Assembly (NCBI GenBank): GCA_020741775.1
Contig: DYYG01000029.1
Coordinates: 1 to 38,778, forward strand
DNA: 38,778 nucleotides
Source of the DNA: Methylorubrum populi
GTDB taxonomy: Bacteria > Pseudomonadota > Alphaproteobacteria > Rhizobiales > Beijerinckiaceae
Direction of reading: 5' to 3'
Shown: positions 25,180 to 31,872 of the stretch, piece after piece
Layout of the letters: every line of letters begins with the position of its first letter
How positions within the stretch are numbered: the first letter of the stretch is position 1
The notes under the pieces: model-generated
Seen by the model: only the letters and a program-made list of their open reading frames with translations
Told to the model about the DNA's origin: nothing
Database searches by the model: none
Translations under genes and position numbers: made by a program

Positions 25180-25430
25180 ATCTTATCCGCTTCGAGCTTC
25201 AGGCGACATCCATCTTCTTCTCTGCTTCGAACATTAGATTTTATTGCTTTTGACGGCGAGCAAGGCCGCCAAGTATAAGTCCGTTGGTTCGGCGTCTTCC
25301 CCAGAAGGCGCGGTATCCATCCATCAAGTCTTCTGCGAATTCGCTCTTGGATCTCCTGGTAGGTCTGGGATCGCAGCCGTTCGACGGTTTCCTCTTCGAT
25401 GATTGGGTTTCTGCGCCAAGCCGTGCCGCC
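25180..25430 (-). pseudogene. Possible decayed hypothetical gene
   Basis: On the minus strand one frame reads NPIIEEETVERLRSQTYQEI and continues to LLGKTPNQRTYTW, while a second frame reads DLMDGYRAFWG at the same place. Splicing the frames gives a protein-like segment around LDGYRAFWGKTPNQRTYTW, which suggests a gene broken by a frameshift. I do not recognise its family with confidence. It overlaps the N-terminal extension that the longest livG-like frame would have. Confidence 0.3.
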
Positions 25431-25482
25431 CCGATGGCGGCGCGCCCCGTCCCGTTCACGCCCGGCCGAACGTTCGTCGTCG

Positions 25483-26319
25483 GTGCGGCGACGGCCCGGC
25501 GGGTCCGAGCCCGGCATCCTGGCTGTGGAGGGGCTGTCGCTCAGCTTTGGCGGCGCGGTTGCCTTCGCGCAGATCGATCTCTCCGTGCCGGCGCGCCAGA
25601 TCCACGCGATCATCGGCCCGAACGGCGCCGGGAAATCGTCTCTGATCAACGCCATCACCGGCCTTTACGCGCCGCAGGCCGGGTGCATCCGGATCGGGGA
25701 GGAGCGCTTTTCCCGTGTGCCGGCCCATCGGCTCGCGGCGTTGGGCGTCGCGCGCACGTTCCAGAACCTGGCCCTGTTCAAGGGCTTGAGCGTGCTCGAC
25801 AACGTCCTGTCGGGGCTCGCGGATGCGCAGCGGGCAGGGCTTGCCGCTCAGATTCTCGGGCTGCCGTCCGCCCGAAGCGAGGCGCGCGCGCACCGGGCGC
25901 GGGCGGACGCGGTGATCGACCTCCTCCACCTCGGAGCCGTGCGGGACCGCGCGGCGGGCAGCCTGCCCTACGGCTTGCAGAAACGGGTGGAACTGGCCCG
26001 TGCCCTCGTCGCTCGCCCACGCCTGCTGCTGCTCGACGAGCCCATGGCCGGCATGAGCGCGACCGAGAAGGCCGAGATGAGCGGGTTCATCCTCGCCGCG
26101 CGGGAGAGCTACGGCACGGCGATCGTCCTGATCGAGCACGATATCGGCGTGGTGATGCGCCTGTCCGACCGGGTCACCGTTCTCGATCACGGCCGCCGCA
26201 TCGCCACCGGCACACCGGCGGAGATCCAGGCCCATCCGGCGGTGATCGCCGCCTATCTCGGCGAAGTGGCGGGGGAAGAGGGCGGCAACGCGGGCGCAGA
26301 CGTGGCGCGGGCGGCATGA
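25483..26319 (+). CDS. Branched-chain-amino-acid-type ABC ATPase (LivG-like)
   Basis: An ATPase of about 278 residues in the LivG family. The core begins with ILAVEGLSLSFGGAVAF, then Walker A GPNGAGKSS, the LivG-typical VARTFQNLALFKGLSVLDN, the atypical signature LPYGLQKRVELARAL (usual for LivG), Walker B LLLLDEPMAGM and the switch His in IEHDIG. The start is uncertain: an ATG at 25399 gives an extra 28 arginine/serine-rich residues that look non-coding, and neither it nor the GTG at 25483 has a clear ribosome binding site. I prefer the GTG, as it gives a normal length. The stop overlaps the ATG of the next gene (ATGA). It is the first gene of a five-gene importer operon. Confidence 0.85.
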   Translation: MRRRPGGSEPGILAVEGLSLSFGGAVAFAQIDLSVPARQIHAIIGPNGAGKSSLINAITGLYAPQAGCIRIGEERFSRVPAHRLAALGVARTFQNLALFKGLSVLDNVLSGLADAQRAGLAAQILGLPSARSEARAHRARADAVIDLLHLGAVRDRAAGSLPYGLQKRVELARALVARPRLLLLDEPMAGMSATEKAEMSGFILAARESYGTAIVLIEHDIGVVMRLSDRVTVLDHGRRIATGTPAEIQAHPAVIAAYLGEVAGEEGGNAGADVARAA

Positions 26320-27209
26320 ACCCGGATCTCACCTTCTTCATCGAGGTGGTCCTCGGCGGCCTGCTCTCGGGGGTGATGTACGCCCTCGTCGCGATCGGCT
26401 TCGTGCTGATCTACAAGACCTCCGGCGTGCTCAACTTCGCCCAAGGGGCGATGGTGCTGTTCGCGGCGCTCACCTTCGTCAGCCTCGTCGAGCGCGGGCT
26501 GCCCTTCCCGGCGGCGCTCGCCGCGACGCTCGCCGTGATGGTGGCGGTCGGGCTCACCGTCGAGCGGACGGTTCTGCGTCCGCTGGTCAACCAGCCGCCG
26601 ATCACCCTGTTCATGGCGACGCTGGGCGTCGCCTACGTCATCGAAGGAGCCTCACAGCTCGTCTGGGGCGCGCAGGTCCACGCGCTCGATCTCGGCATCG
26701 ACGATACCCCCTTCGACATCGCCGGCGTGCTGGTGAGCCGCTTCGATCTGTTCGCCGCGGGCATCGCCGGGCTGATGGTGGCGGTGCTGACGCTGTTCTT
26801 CCGCTACACCCGCACCGGCCTCGCCTTCCGCGCTGTTGCCGACGACCCGCTCGCGGCCCTTAATGCGGGCCTTCGCCTGCCGCGGATCTGGTCGGCGGTG
26901 TGGATCGCCTCTGGCATCGTCGCCCTGGTCGCGGGCCTGCTCTGGGGCGCGCGGCTCGGCGTGCAGTTCTCGCTGTCTCTCGTCGTGCTCAAGGCGCTGC
27001 CGGTGCTGGTGCTCGGCGGGTTCGACTCGATTGCCGGCGCCATCGTCGCCGGGCTCATCGTCGGCGCCGCCGAGAAGCTGGCGGAGGTCTATCTCGGGCC
27101 GCTCATCGGCAGCGGCATCGAGGGCTGGATCGCCTACGTTGCGGCGCTCGCCTTCCTGCTGATCAAGCCGTCCGGGCTGTTCGGCCTGCGCAGCGTCGAG
27201 CGGGCCTGA
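26316..27209 (+). CDS. Branched-chain-amino-acid-type ABC permease (LivH-like)
   Basis: A 297-residue inner-membrane permease with about eight helices. The LivH hallmarks are LLSGVMYALVAIGFVLIYKTSGVLNFAQG near the N-terminus, FRYTRTGLAFRAVADDPLAALNAG (the cytoplasmic loop that contacts the ATPases), and LPVLVLGGFDSIAGAIVAGL near the end. It overlaps the livG-like gene by four bases and is followed four bases later by the second permease gene, so all are co-translated. The HAAP family moves branched-chain amino acids, urea, amides, aromatic acids and other compounds; the cargo here is not known. Confidence 0.92.
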   Translation: MNPDLTFFIEVVLGGLLSGVMYALVAIGFVLIYKTSGVLNFAQGAMVLFAALTFVSLVERGLPFPAALAATLAVMVAVGLTVERTVLRPLVNQPPITLFMATLGVAYVIEGASQLVWGAQVHALDLGIDDTPFDIAGVLVSRFDLFAAGIAGLMVAVLTLFFRYTRTGLAFRAVADDPLAALNAGLRLPRIWSAVWIASGIVALVAGLLWGARLGVQFSLSLVVLKALPVLVLGGFDSIAGAIVAGLIVGAAEKLAEVYLGPLIGSGIEGWIAYVAALAFLLIKPSGLFGLRSVERA

Positions 27210-27213
27210 CCCG

Positions 27214-28245
27214 ATGGCGACCGCTCTCACCCTTCGCGTTGCGCACTCGCCGCGCGCCACCGGGATCGTGCTCCTGATGGCGCTGGCCTACGGCGTGATC
27301 CCGCTCGTCGGTAGCAGCTACCTGTTCGAGGCGATCCTGACGCCGTTCCTGGCGCTGGCGCTCGCAGGTCTCGGACTCAACCTGCTGACCGGCTATGCCG
27401 GCCTGCTCTCGCTGGGCTCTGCCGCCTTCATGGCGGTCGGTGCCTACGCCGCCTTCAACCTGTCACTCCGCCTGCCTGGCCTGCCGCTGTCGGTGACGAT
27501 CCTGCTGGCGGGCGGGATCGCGGCGGCCGCGGGCGTCATCGCAGGGCTGCCGGCACTTCGGCTGCGCGGCTTCTATCTCGCGATCTCGACGCTCGCCGTG
27601 CAGTTCTTCGTCGCCTGGGCGGTGAACCGGATCGGCTGGCTCTCCAACAACAGTCCCTCGGGGGTCATCAACGCGCCGCGTCTGGTGGTGGCGGGCCTCT
27701 CCTTCGAGGATGCCCGCGGGCGATACCTGTTCTCGCTCACCGTCGTCGCGTTGCTCACCTTCGCCGCGTGGCGCCTCGTGCGCTCGCCGACCGGGCGCAA
27801 CCTGGTCGCGATCCGCGATCATGAGACGGCCGCGCGCGTCGTCGGGGTCAAGGTGGCACGCACCAAGCTCCTCGCCTTCGCGCTCTCCTCCTTCGTCGTC
27901 GGCGTGGCGGGCGTGCTCTGGGCTTTTGCCTATCTGCGCACCGTCGAGCCGGCGGGGTTCAACCTCGATCGCTCGTTCCAGATCCTGTTCATCGTCATCA
28001 TCGGCGGCCTCGGGACCCTGCGCGGCGCCTTCCTCGGCGCGGGCTTCATCGTCGTGCTGCCGCTGATCCTGTCGCGGCTGGGCGCCGCGATCCTCGGGGA
28101 CGGCTTCGATTCCGGCACCCTGGAGATGGTTCAGCGCATCGTGCTCGGCGTGCTCATCGTCGCCGTGCTGATCCGCGAGCCTGCGGGCCTGTCCGCCCTT
28201 CTCGATCGCGCCGGCCGCCGGCTGTTCGGCCGCCCGCCCGCCTGA
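27214..28245 (+). CDS. Branched-chain-amino-acid-type ABC permease (LivM-like)
   Basis: A 343-residue permease that pairs with the LivH-like protein. It has LTGYAGLLSLGSAAFMAVGAYAAF near residues 53-76, GLPALRLRGFYLAISTLAVQFF, the loop SPTGRNLVAIRDHETAARVVGV, and FQILFIVIIGGLGTLRGAFLGAGF, all standard LivM features. About ten hydrophobic segments are visible. Its start lies four bases after the livH-like stop. The LSNNSPSGVINAPRL segment takes the place of the common GG-xxG-xxGIPR pattern, hinting at a subfamily different from true amino-acid transporters. Confidence 0.92.
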   Translation: MATALTLRVAHSPRATGIVLLMALAYGVIPLVGSSYLFEAILTPFLALALAGLGLNLLTGYAGLLSLGSAAFMAVGAYAAFNLSLRLPGLPLSVTILLAGGIAAAAGVIAGLPALRLRGFYLAISTLAVQFFVAWAVNRIGWLSNNSPSGVINAPRLVVAGLSFEDARGRYLFSLTVVALLTFAAWRLVRSPTGRNLVAIRDHETAARVVGVKVARTKLLAFALSSFVVGVAGVLWAFAYLRTVEPAGFNLDRSFQILFIVIIGGLGTLRGAFLGAGFIVVLPLILSRLGAAILGDGFDSGTLEMVQRIVLGVLIVAVLIREPAGLSALLDRAGRRLFGRPPA

Positions 28246-28288
28246 CCTCCCGTCTTCCTCCGCCTCCCAACGCCTCGAAGGACGCCTC

Positions 28289-29650
28289 ATGCCCCGCAAG
28301 ACCCTCGCCCGTGCCCTTCTGGCCGGATCCGCCCTCCTCGCCCTTGCCGGGGGGGCCTGCGCCGACGAGCAGCATTTCCCGCTTCAGAGCTACCGGGTCG
28401 GACCCTATGCCGCCGGCGGCACCGGCTTCTTTGGCGGCTTCATCGATTATCTCACCCTCATCAACAGCCGCGACGGCGGCGTGAATGGGGTCAAGCTCAC
28501 TTGGAGCGAGGGTGAGACCCAGTACGAGGTCGAGCGCGGTGTCGAGGTCTACGAGCGGCTCAAGTCCCGCCCCGGCATCGCCGCCTGGAACCCGCTCTCG
28601 GTCGGCATCGCCTACGCCATGATCGACCGCGTCACCGCCGATCAGGTGCCGCTGATCACGATCAATCACGGCCGCACCGATTCCACCGACGGGCGGGTCT
28701 TCCCCTACGTCTTCCCGCTGCTGTTGAACCCCTACAGCGAGACTTCCGGCATCATCGAGTATCTCGCCACGCGCGAGGGCGGGCTCGACAAGCTGAGGGG
28801 CAAGACCATCGCCGTGCTCTACCACGGCTCGCCCTACGGCAAGGAGACGATCCCGATCTACGATCTGCTCGCCAAGCAGCACGGCTTCAAGGTCGAGCAG
28901 ATCGAGGTGCCCCATCCCGGCAACGAGCAGCAATCGCAGTGGCTGACGATCCGCCGTCTCAAGCCCGATTACGTGGTGCTGCGCGGCTGGGGCGTGATGA
29001 ACCCGGTGGCGCTCAAGACCGCGCAGAAGACCGGCTTTCCCGCCAACCGCATCGTCGGGAACGTCTGGTCCAATTCGGAGGAGGACGTGATCCCGGCGGG
29101 CGAGGCCGCCAAGGGCTACGTCGCCATCACCACGCAGGCCTCCGGCGCCGAATACCCCGTGATCCAGGAGATCGTGCGCGGCGTCTACGACAAGGGGACC
29201 GGCAACCTCGCCGACAAGAAGCGGATCGGCAGCGTCTATCACAATCTCGGCGTGCTCAACGGCATCCTCAACGTCGAGGCGGTGCGGATCGCGCAAGACC
29301 ATTTCGGCAAGCGCACGCTCACCGGCGACGAGGTGCGCTGGGGCTTCGAGCACCTGCGCCTGGACGAGGCGCGCGTCGCCGCGCTCGGCGCCAAGGGGCT
29401 GTTCCACTCGATCAACGTCACCTGCGCCAACCACGAGGGCGAGGGCCGCGTCACCTTCCAGCAATGGGACGGGGCGAAGTGGCAGGTCGTCTCCGACTGG
29501 CTCAAGCCCGATTGGGCCGCCCTGCGCCCGATCATCGAGGCCTCCTCGGCGGCCTATGCCAAGGAGCGCGGCCTGACGCCCCGCGACTGCGCCGCGGAGG
29601 AACGGGCGGATGCGTCGACGGCCAAGCGCGCCTCGGCGGACGGACGATGA
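28289..29650 (+). CDS. Periplasmic substrate-binding protein, Liv/HAAP type
   Basis: A 453-residue binding protein. A Sec signal peptide (MPRKTLARALLAGSALLALAGGACA, cut near CADEQ) is followed by a Peripla_BP_6 fold: YAAGGTGFFGGFIDYLTLIN, GVKLTWSEGETQYEVERGVEVYERL, KTIAVLYHGSPYGKETIPIY, and VVLRGWGVMNPVALKTAQK. Relatives with the FFGGFIDYLTLIN.RDGG opening are not classical leucine binders. Length is somewhat above the usual 370-400, with a basic/acidic tail. It sits between the permease genes and the last ATPase gene, whose ATG overlaps its TGA. It determines the cargo of the importer; nothing in the sequence fixes the ligand, though a methylated amine or related compound is possible from the tmm/tdm neighbourhood. 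Confidence 0.88.
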   Translation: MPRKTLARALLAGSALLALAGGACADEQHFPLQSYRVGPYAAGGTGFFGGFIDYLTLINSRDGGVNGVKLTWSEGETQYEVERGVEVYERLKSRPGIAAWNPLSVGIAYAMIDRVTADQVPLITINHGRTDSTDGRVFPYVFPLLLNPYSETSGIIEYLATREGGLDKLRGKTIAVLYHGSPYGKETIPIYDLLAKQHGFKVEQIEVPHPGNEQQSQWLTIRRLKPDYVVLRGWGVMNPVALKTAQKTGFPANRIVGNVWSNSEEDVIPAGEAAKGYVAITTQASGAEYPVIQEIVRGVYDKGTGNLADKKRIGSVYHNLGVLNGILNVEAVRIAQDHFGKRTLTGDEVRWGFEHLRLDEARVAALGAKGLFHSINVTCANHEGEGRVTFQQWDGAKWQVVSDWLKPDWAALRPIIEASSAAYAKERGLTPRDCAAEERADASTAKRASADGR

Positions 29651-30435
29651 CGGCCGAGCCTGACACAGGCCTGCTGCGTGTCGAGAGGCTGGAGGCGGTC
29701 TATGGCGGCGCCGTGCGGGCGCTGTCCGGGGTCGATCTTACGGTCGGCGAGGGCGAGATCGTCGCCCTCGTCGGCGCGAACGGCGCCGGCAAGACGACGC
29801 TTCTGCGCGCCGTCTCGAACCTCCTGTCCGCCACCCGCGGACAGGTCACGGCCGGGCGCATCCTCTATGCGGGGTTGGACGCGGCGCACACCCGCACCGA
29901 CCGGCTCGTTCGCAACGGTCTCATCGGCGTCCTGGAGGGGCGCCACTGCTTCCGCACCCTGAGCGTCGAGGAGAACCTGATCGCCGGCGGGCTCGGGCGG
30001 GACGCGCGCGCCGCTGAGCTGCGGGCCGACCTGGAACGCATCTACACGCTGTTCCCGCGCCTCGCGCAGAAACGGACCTTGCTAGCCGGCCTCGTCTCCG
30101 GCGGCGAGCAGCAGATGACGGCCATCGGCCGGGCGCTCATGGGCCGTCCCCGCCTGCTCGTCCTCGACGAACCGTCCATGGGGCTCGCGCCGAAGGTGAC
30201 CGAGGAAATCTACCGTATCCTGGTTGATCTCAATCGTCGGGAGGGTCTGTCCCTGCTGCTCGCCGAACAGAGCGTCACGCTTGCTCTGCGTCACGCGCAT
30301 CGCGCCGTCGTGCTGGAGAACGGCCGCTCCGTGCTGGAGGGCGGCGCCGCACTCCTGCGCGCGCGCGACGATGTTGCGGCGCTCTATCTCGGCGGGCGCC
30401 CGGTGGCGCAGCCGGTCGCGCAGCAACGCGCGTGA
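29647..30435 (+). CDS. Branched-chain-amino-acid-type ABC ATPase (LivF-like)
   Basis: A 262-residue ATPase of the LivF family. It has RVERLEAVYGGAVRALSGVDL, Walker A GANGAGKTT, the LivF-type GVLEGRHCFRTLSVEENL, signature LVSGGEQQMTAIGRALMG, Walker B LLVLDEPSMGLAPK and AEQSVTLAL. It heterodimerises with the LivG-like protein. The ATG overlaps the binding-protein stop by four bases. The C-terminal dozen residues (GRPVAQPVAQQRA) are a short repeat and probably disordered. It is the final gene of the operon and faces the TorF-like porin gene tail to tail. Confidence 0.92.
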   Translation: MTAEPDTGLLRVERLEAVYGGAVRALSGVDLTVGEGEIVALVGANGAGKTTLLRAVSNLLSATRGQVTAGRILYAGLDAAHTRTDRLVRNGLIGVLEGRHCFRTLSVEENLIAGGLGRDARAAELRADLERIYTLFPRLAQKRTLLAGLVSGGEQQMTAIGRALMGRPRLLVLDEPSMGLAPKVTEEIYRILVDLNRREGLSLLLAEQSVTLALRHAHRAVVLENGRSVLEGGAALLRARDDVAALYLGGRPVAQPVAQQRA

Positions 30436-30518
30436 TGTGTTTATGGATGTTTCCTCGACGGTGTCGATCAGACGTCTGCCGGGAGCGTGAGCCGGAATGC
30501 GATCGGTTCTTCTGGCTG

Positions 30519-30544
30519 AAAACCATCGGCGCGCCGCCCGATGG
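30519..30544 (-). terminator. Intrinsic-type terminator for the porin gene
   Basis: CCATCGG (30523-30529) pairs with CCGATGG (30538-30544), with an 8-nt GC loop. Read on the minus strand the hairpin is followed by TTTT (30519-30522), 27 bases after the porin stop. The T-run is short, so efficiency is uncertain. It separates two convergent operons. Confidence 0.5.
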
Positions 30545-30570
30545 CGACGCGCCGGATGATGTTGCGGCTT

Positions 30571-31557
30571 TTACTTGAACAGATCGAGCAACCCGCCCGG
30601 CTCCGCATAGATGCCCGGAGCGGCCGTCGAGGCCTGCCAGGTGATGCTGCCGATAAAGGCCGATCCGCACCAGCGGGAAGTTCCGCCGTTCAGGAAGCCG
30701 CGATAATCGCCGGTGAAGTTGAAGCACTCGGACGGCGTTAGGCTGGTATCGTGGTAGCGCACGTCCAGCAGCAGGTTCTTGTAGGCGTAGGACACGCCGA
30801 CATTGCCGTAGAGATAGCTCGCCAGATTGAGCGAGGGAAACCGGCCGGTCACCGGATTGAAGGGGCCGGTCGCCGAAGTCTTGGCCGCGCCAAGGGTGAA
30901 ATAGCCGAGTTCTCCCGAGATCGAGAAGCCGCTGGCATAAGCTTCCGGCAGGAAGGAGAACAGCGTCGCGGGCAGGGTATAGGCCGCCGTTCCCGAGGCA
31001 TAGGTGCCGATGGCGTGCGTGCCGAAGAAGTTCGGCGAGTGATAGACGTTAGCGCCCAAGACCAGCGTATCCGTCGCTTGGTAGAGGACTTTGGCCGCGC
31101 CTTCGTAGAAGTCGGAGTTCGCCTGGGTGATCGGGAAGGGATTGTTGGCGGCATCGAAGCCGAAGAGCCGCGTCTCATTGGGGTAGAAGTAATACAGGAT
31201 ACCCAGATCGAAGGTGAACTTGTCCCAGGTCGGGCGGATGCCTGCCATCAGGTCGAACTCGAAGGCCGGCTGGGTCGGCAGGCGCGTCTGAAGCGTCGCC
31301 ATCGCCGTGTAGAAGAAGTTGTTGAAGAAATTCGCCTCGAAATAAGTCTGGTAGCTGCCCTGCAAATTGGATTGCGAGACGCCGCGGAAATTGTAGTCGG
31401 TCGCGTAGCGCGAGAAGAACGAGAAGCCGATCAGCGGATCGGGTGCCTTCGCCTCGGCCGGCAGCTCCTTCGGGGGAGCCAGATCGGCCGCTCCGACCGG
31501 CGCGCACCAGAGGGAGCCGGCCGCGATCAGGGCACAGGTGAGGGACACTCTCTTCAT
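30571..31557 (-). CDS. TorF-family putative outer-membrane porin
   Basis: A 328-residue exported beta-barrel protein. The signal peptide (MKRVSLTCALIAAGSLWCAPVGAAD) is cut near residue 24. The mature chain shows the TorF/Gcw_chp pattern: FSFFSRYATDYNFRGVSQSN (the SdYxFRGxSQs motif), FEFDLMAGIRPTWDKFTFDLG, and LYYFYPNE, with many alternating aromatic strands. The TGA is directly after LLDLFK, without the usual final Phe-strand. In Shewanella, torF belongs to the TMAO regulon, which fits the tdm/tmm genes next door. The ATG at 31557 has GGAG six bases upstream. The gene is 315 bp downstream of tdm on the same strand and has its own AT-rich leader. The role in uptake of TMA/TMAO is inferred. Confidence 0.82.
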   Translation of the reverse strand: MKRVSLTCALIAAGSLWCAPVGAADLAPPKELPAEAKAPDPLIGFSFFSRYATDYNFRGVSQSNLQGSYQTYFEANFFNNFFYTAMATLQTRLPTQPAFEFDLMAGIRPTWDKFTFDLGILYYFYPNETRLFGFDAANNPFPITQANSDFYEGAAKVLYQATDTLVLGANVYHSPNFFGTHAIGTYASGTAAYTLPATLFSFLPEAYASGFSISGELGYFTLGAAKTSATGPFNPVTGRFPSLNLASYLYGNVGVSYAYKNLLLDVRYHDTSLTPSECFNFTGDYRGFLNGGTSRWCGSAFIGSITWQASTAAPGIYAEPGGLLDLFK

Positions 31558-31872
31558 GGGGCACTCCGGTGCAAAGATCGAGACAGCCACCGACCGGCCT
31601 GGATCGATTCACTCGCTGCTGCAGTATTTCTTCTAAAGATACACATTTACCTCAAGGGTAAAAGTTGGGCGGTTGCACACTTCATCCCGGTTGGATCGAA
31701 ACTTTCGTCCGTGTTGCGTTTGTGCAACTTAGTCAGGTCTCAAATCCGGAAAAATAGCTTTTCCCGCTTAAAGGCAGGTGTGATCTGCTTGAGCGATCAG
31801 TCTCCGCTCCGCTCCGCAGCCGAGATCAGCGGTCGGCGCGCCGACCGCTGCGTCCAGAGGCGGGATTTGCAG
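31558..31872. promoter_or_regulatory. Leader and promoter region of the porin gene
   Basis: A 315-bp gene-free gap between tdm and the porin gene. The middle (31620-31780) is AT-rich. It contains the 8-bp inverted repeat GTTGCACA (31672-31679) / TGTGCAAC (31721-31728), with centres 49 bp apart, and the tdm-distal palindrome listed separately. This suggests that the porin has its own regulated promoter. I cannot place -35/-10 boxes with confidence. Confidence 0.5.
31827..31850 (-). terminator. Perfect 24-bp palindrome after tdm
   Basis: CAGCGGTCGGCG and its exact complement CGCCGACCGCTG abut without spacer at 31827-31850, starting 22 bases after the tdm stop codon. As RNA it forms a tight hairpin, but no T-run follows. 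It may end or stabilise the tdm transcript, or be a dimeric protein-binding site. Confidence 0.5.

Larger units (their letters stand above)
24583..25482. other. Large divergent intergenic region with repeat and decayed sequence
   Basis: About 900 bp between the tauABC/acnX operon (minus) and the liv-type operon (plus). It holds an AT-rich promoter-like part (24620-24720), the second copy of the 106-bp repeat (24823-24928), a D-arm-like tRNA fragment candidate (25051-25070), and a possibly decayed minus-strand gene (25180-25430). No intact gene with a family match is visible. The 5' end of the livG-like gene is uncertain for this reason. Confidence 0.5.
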
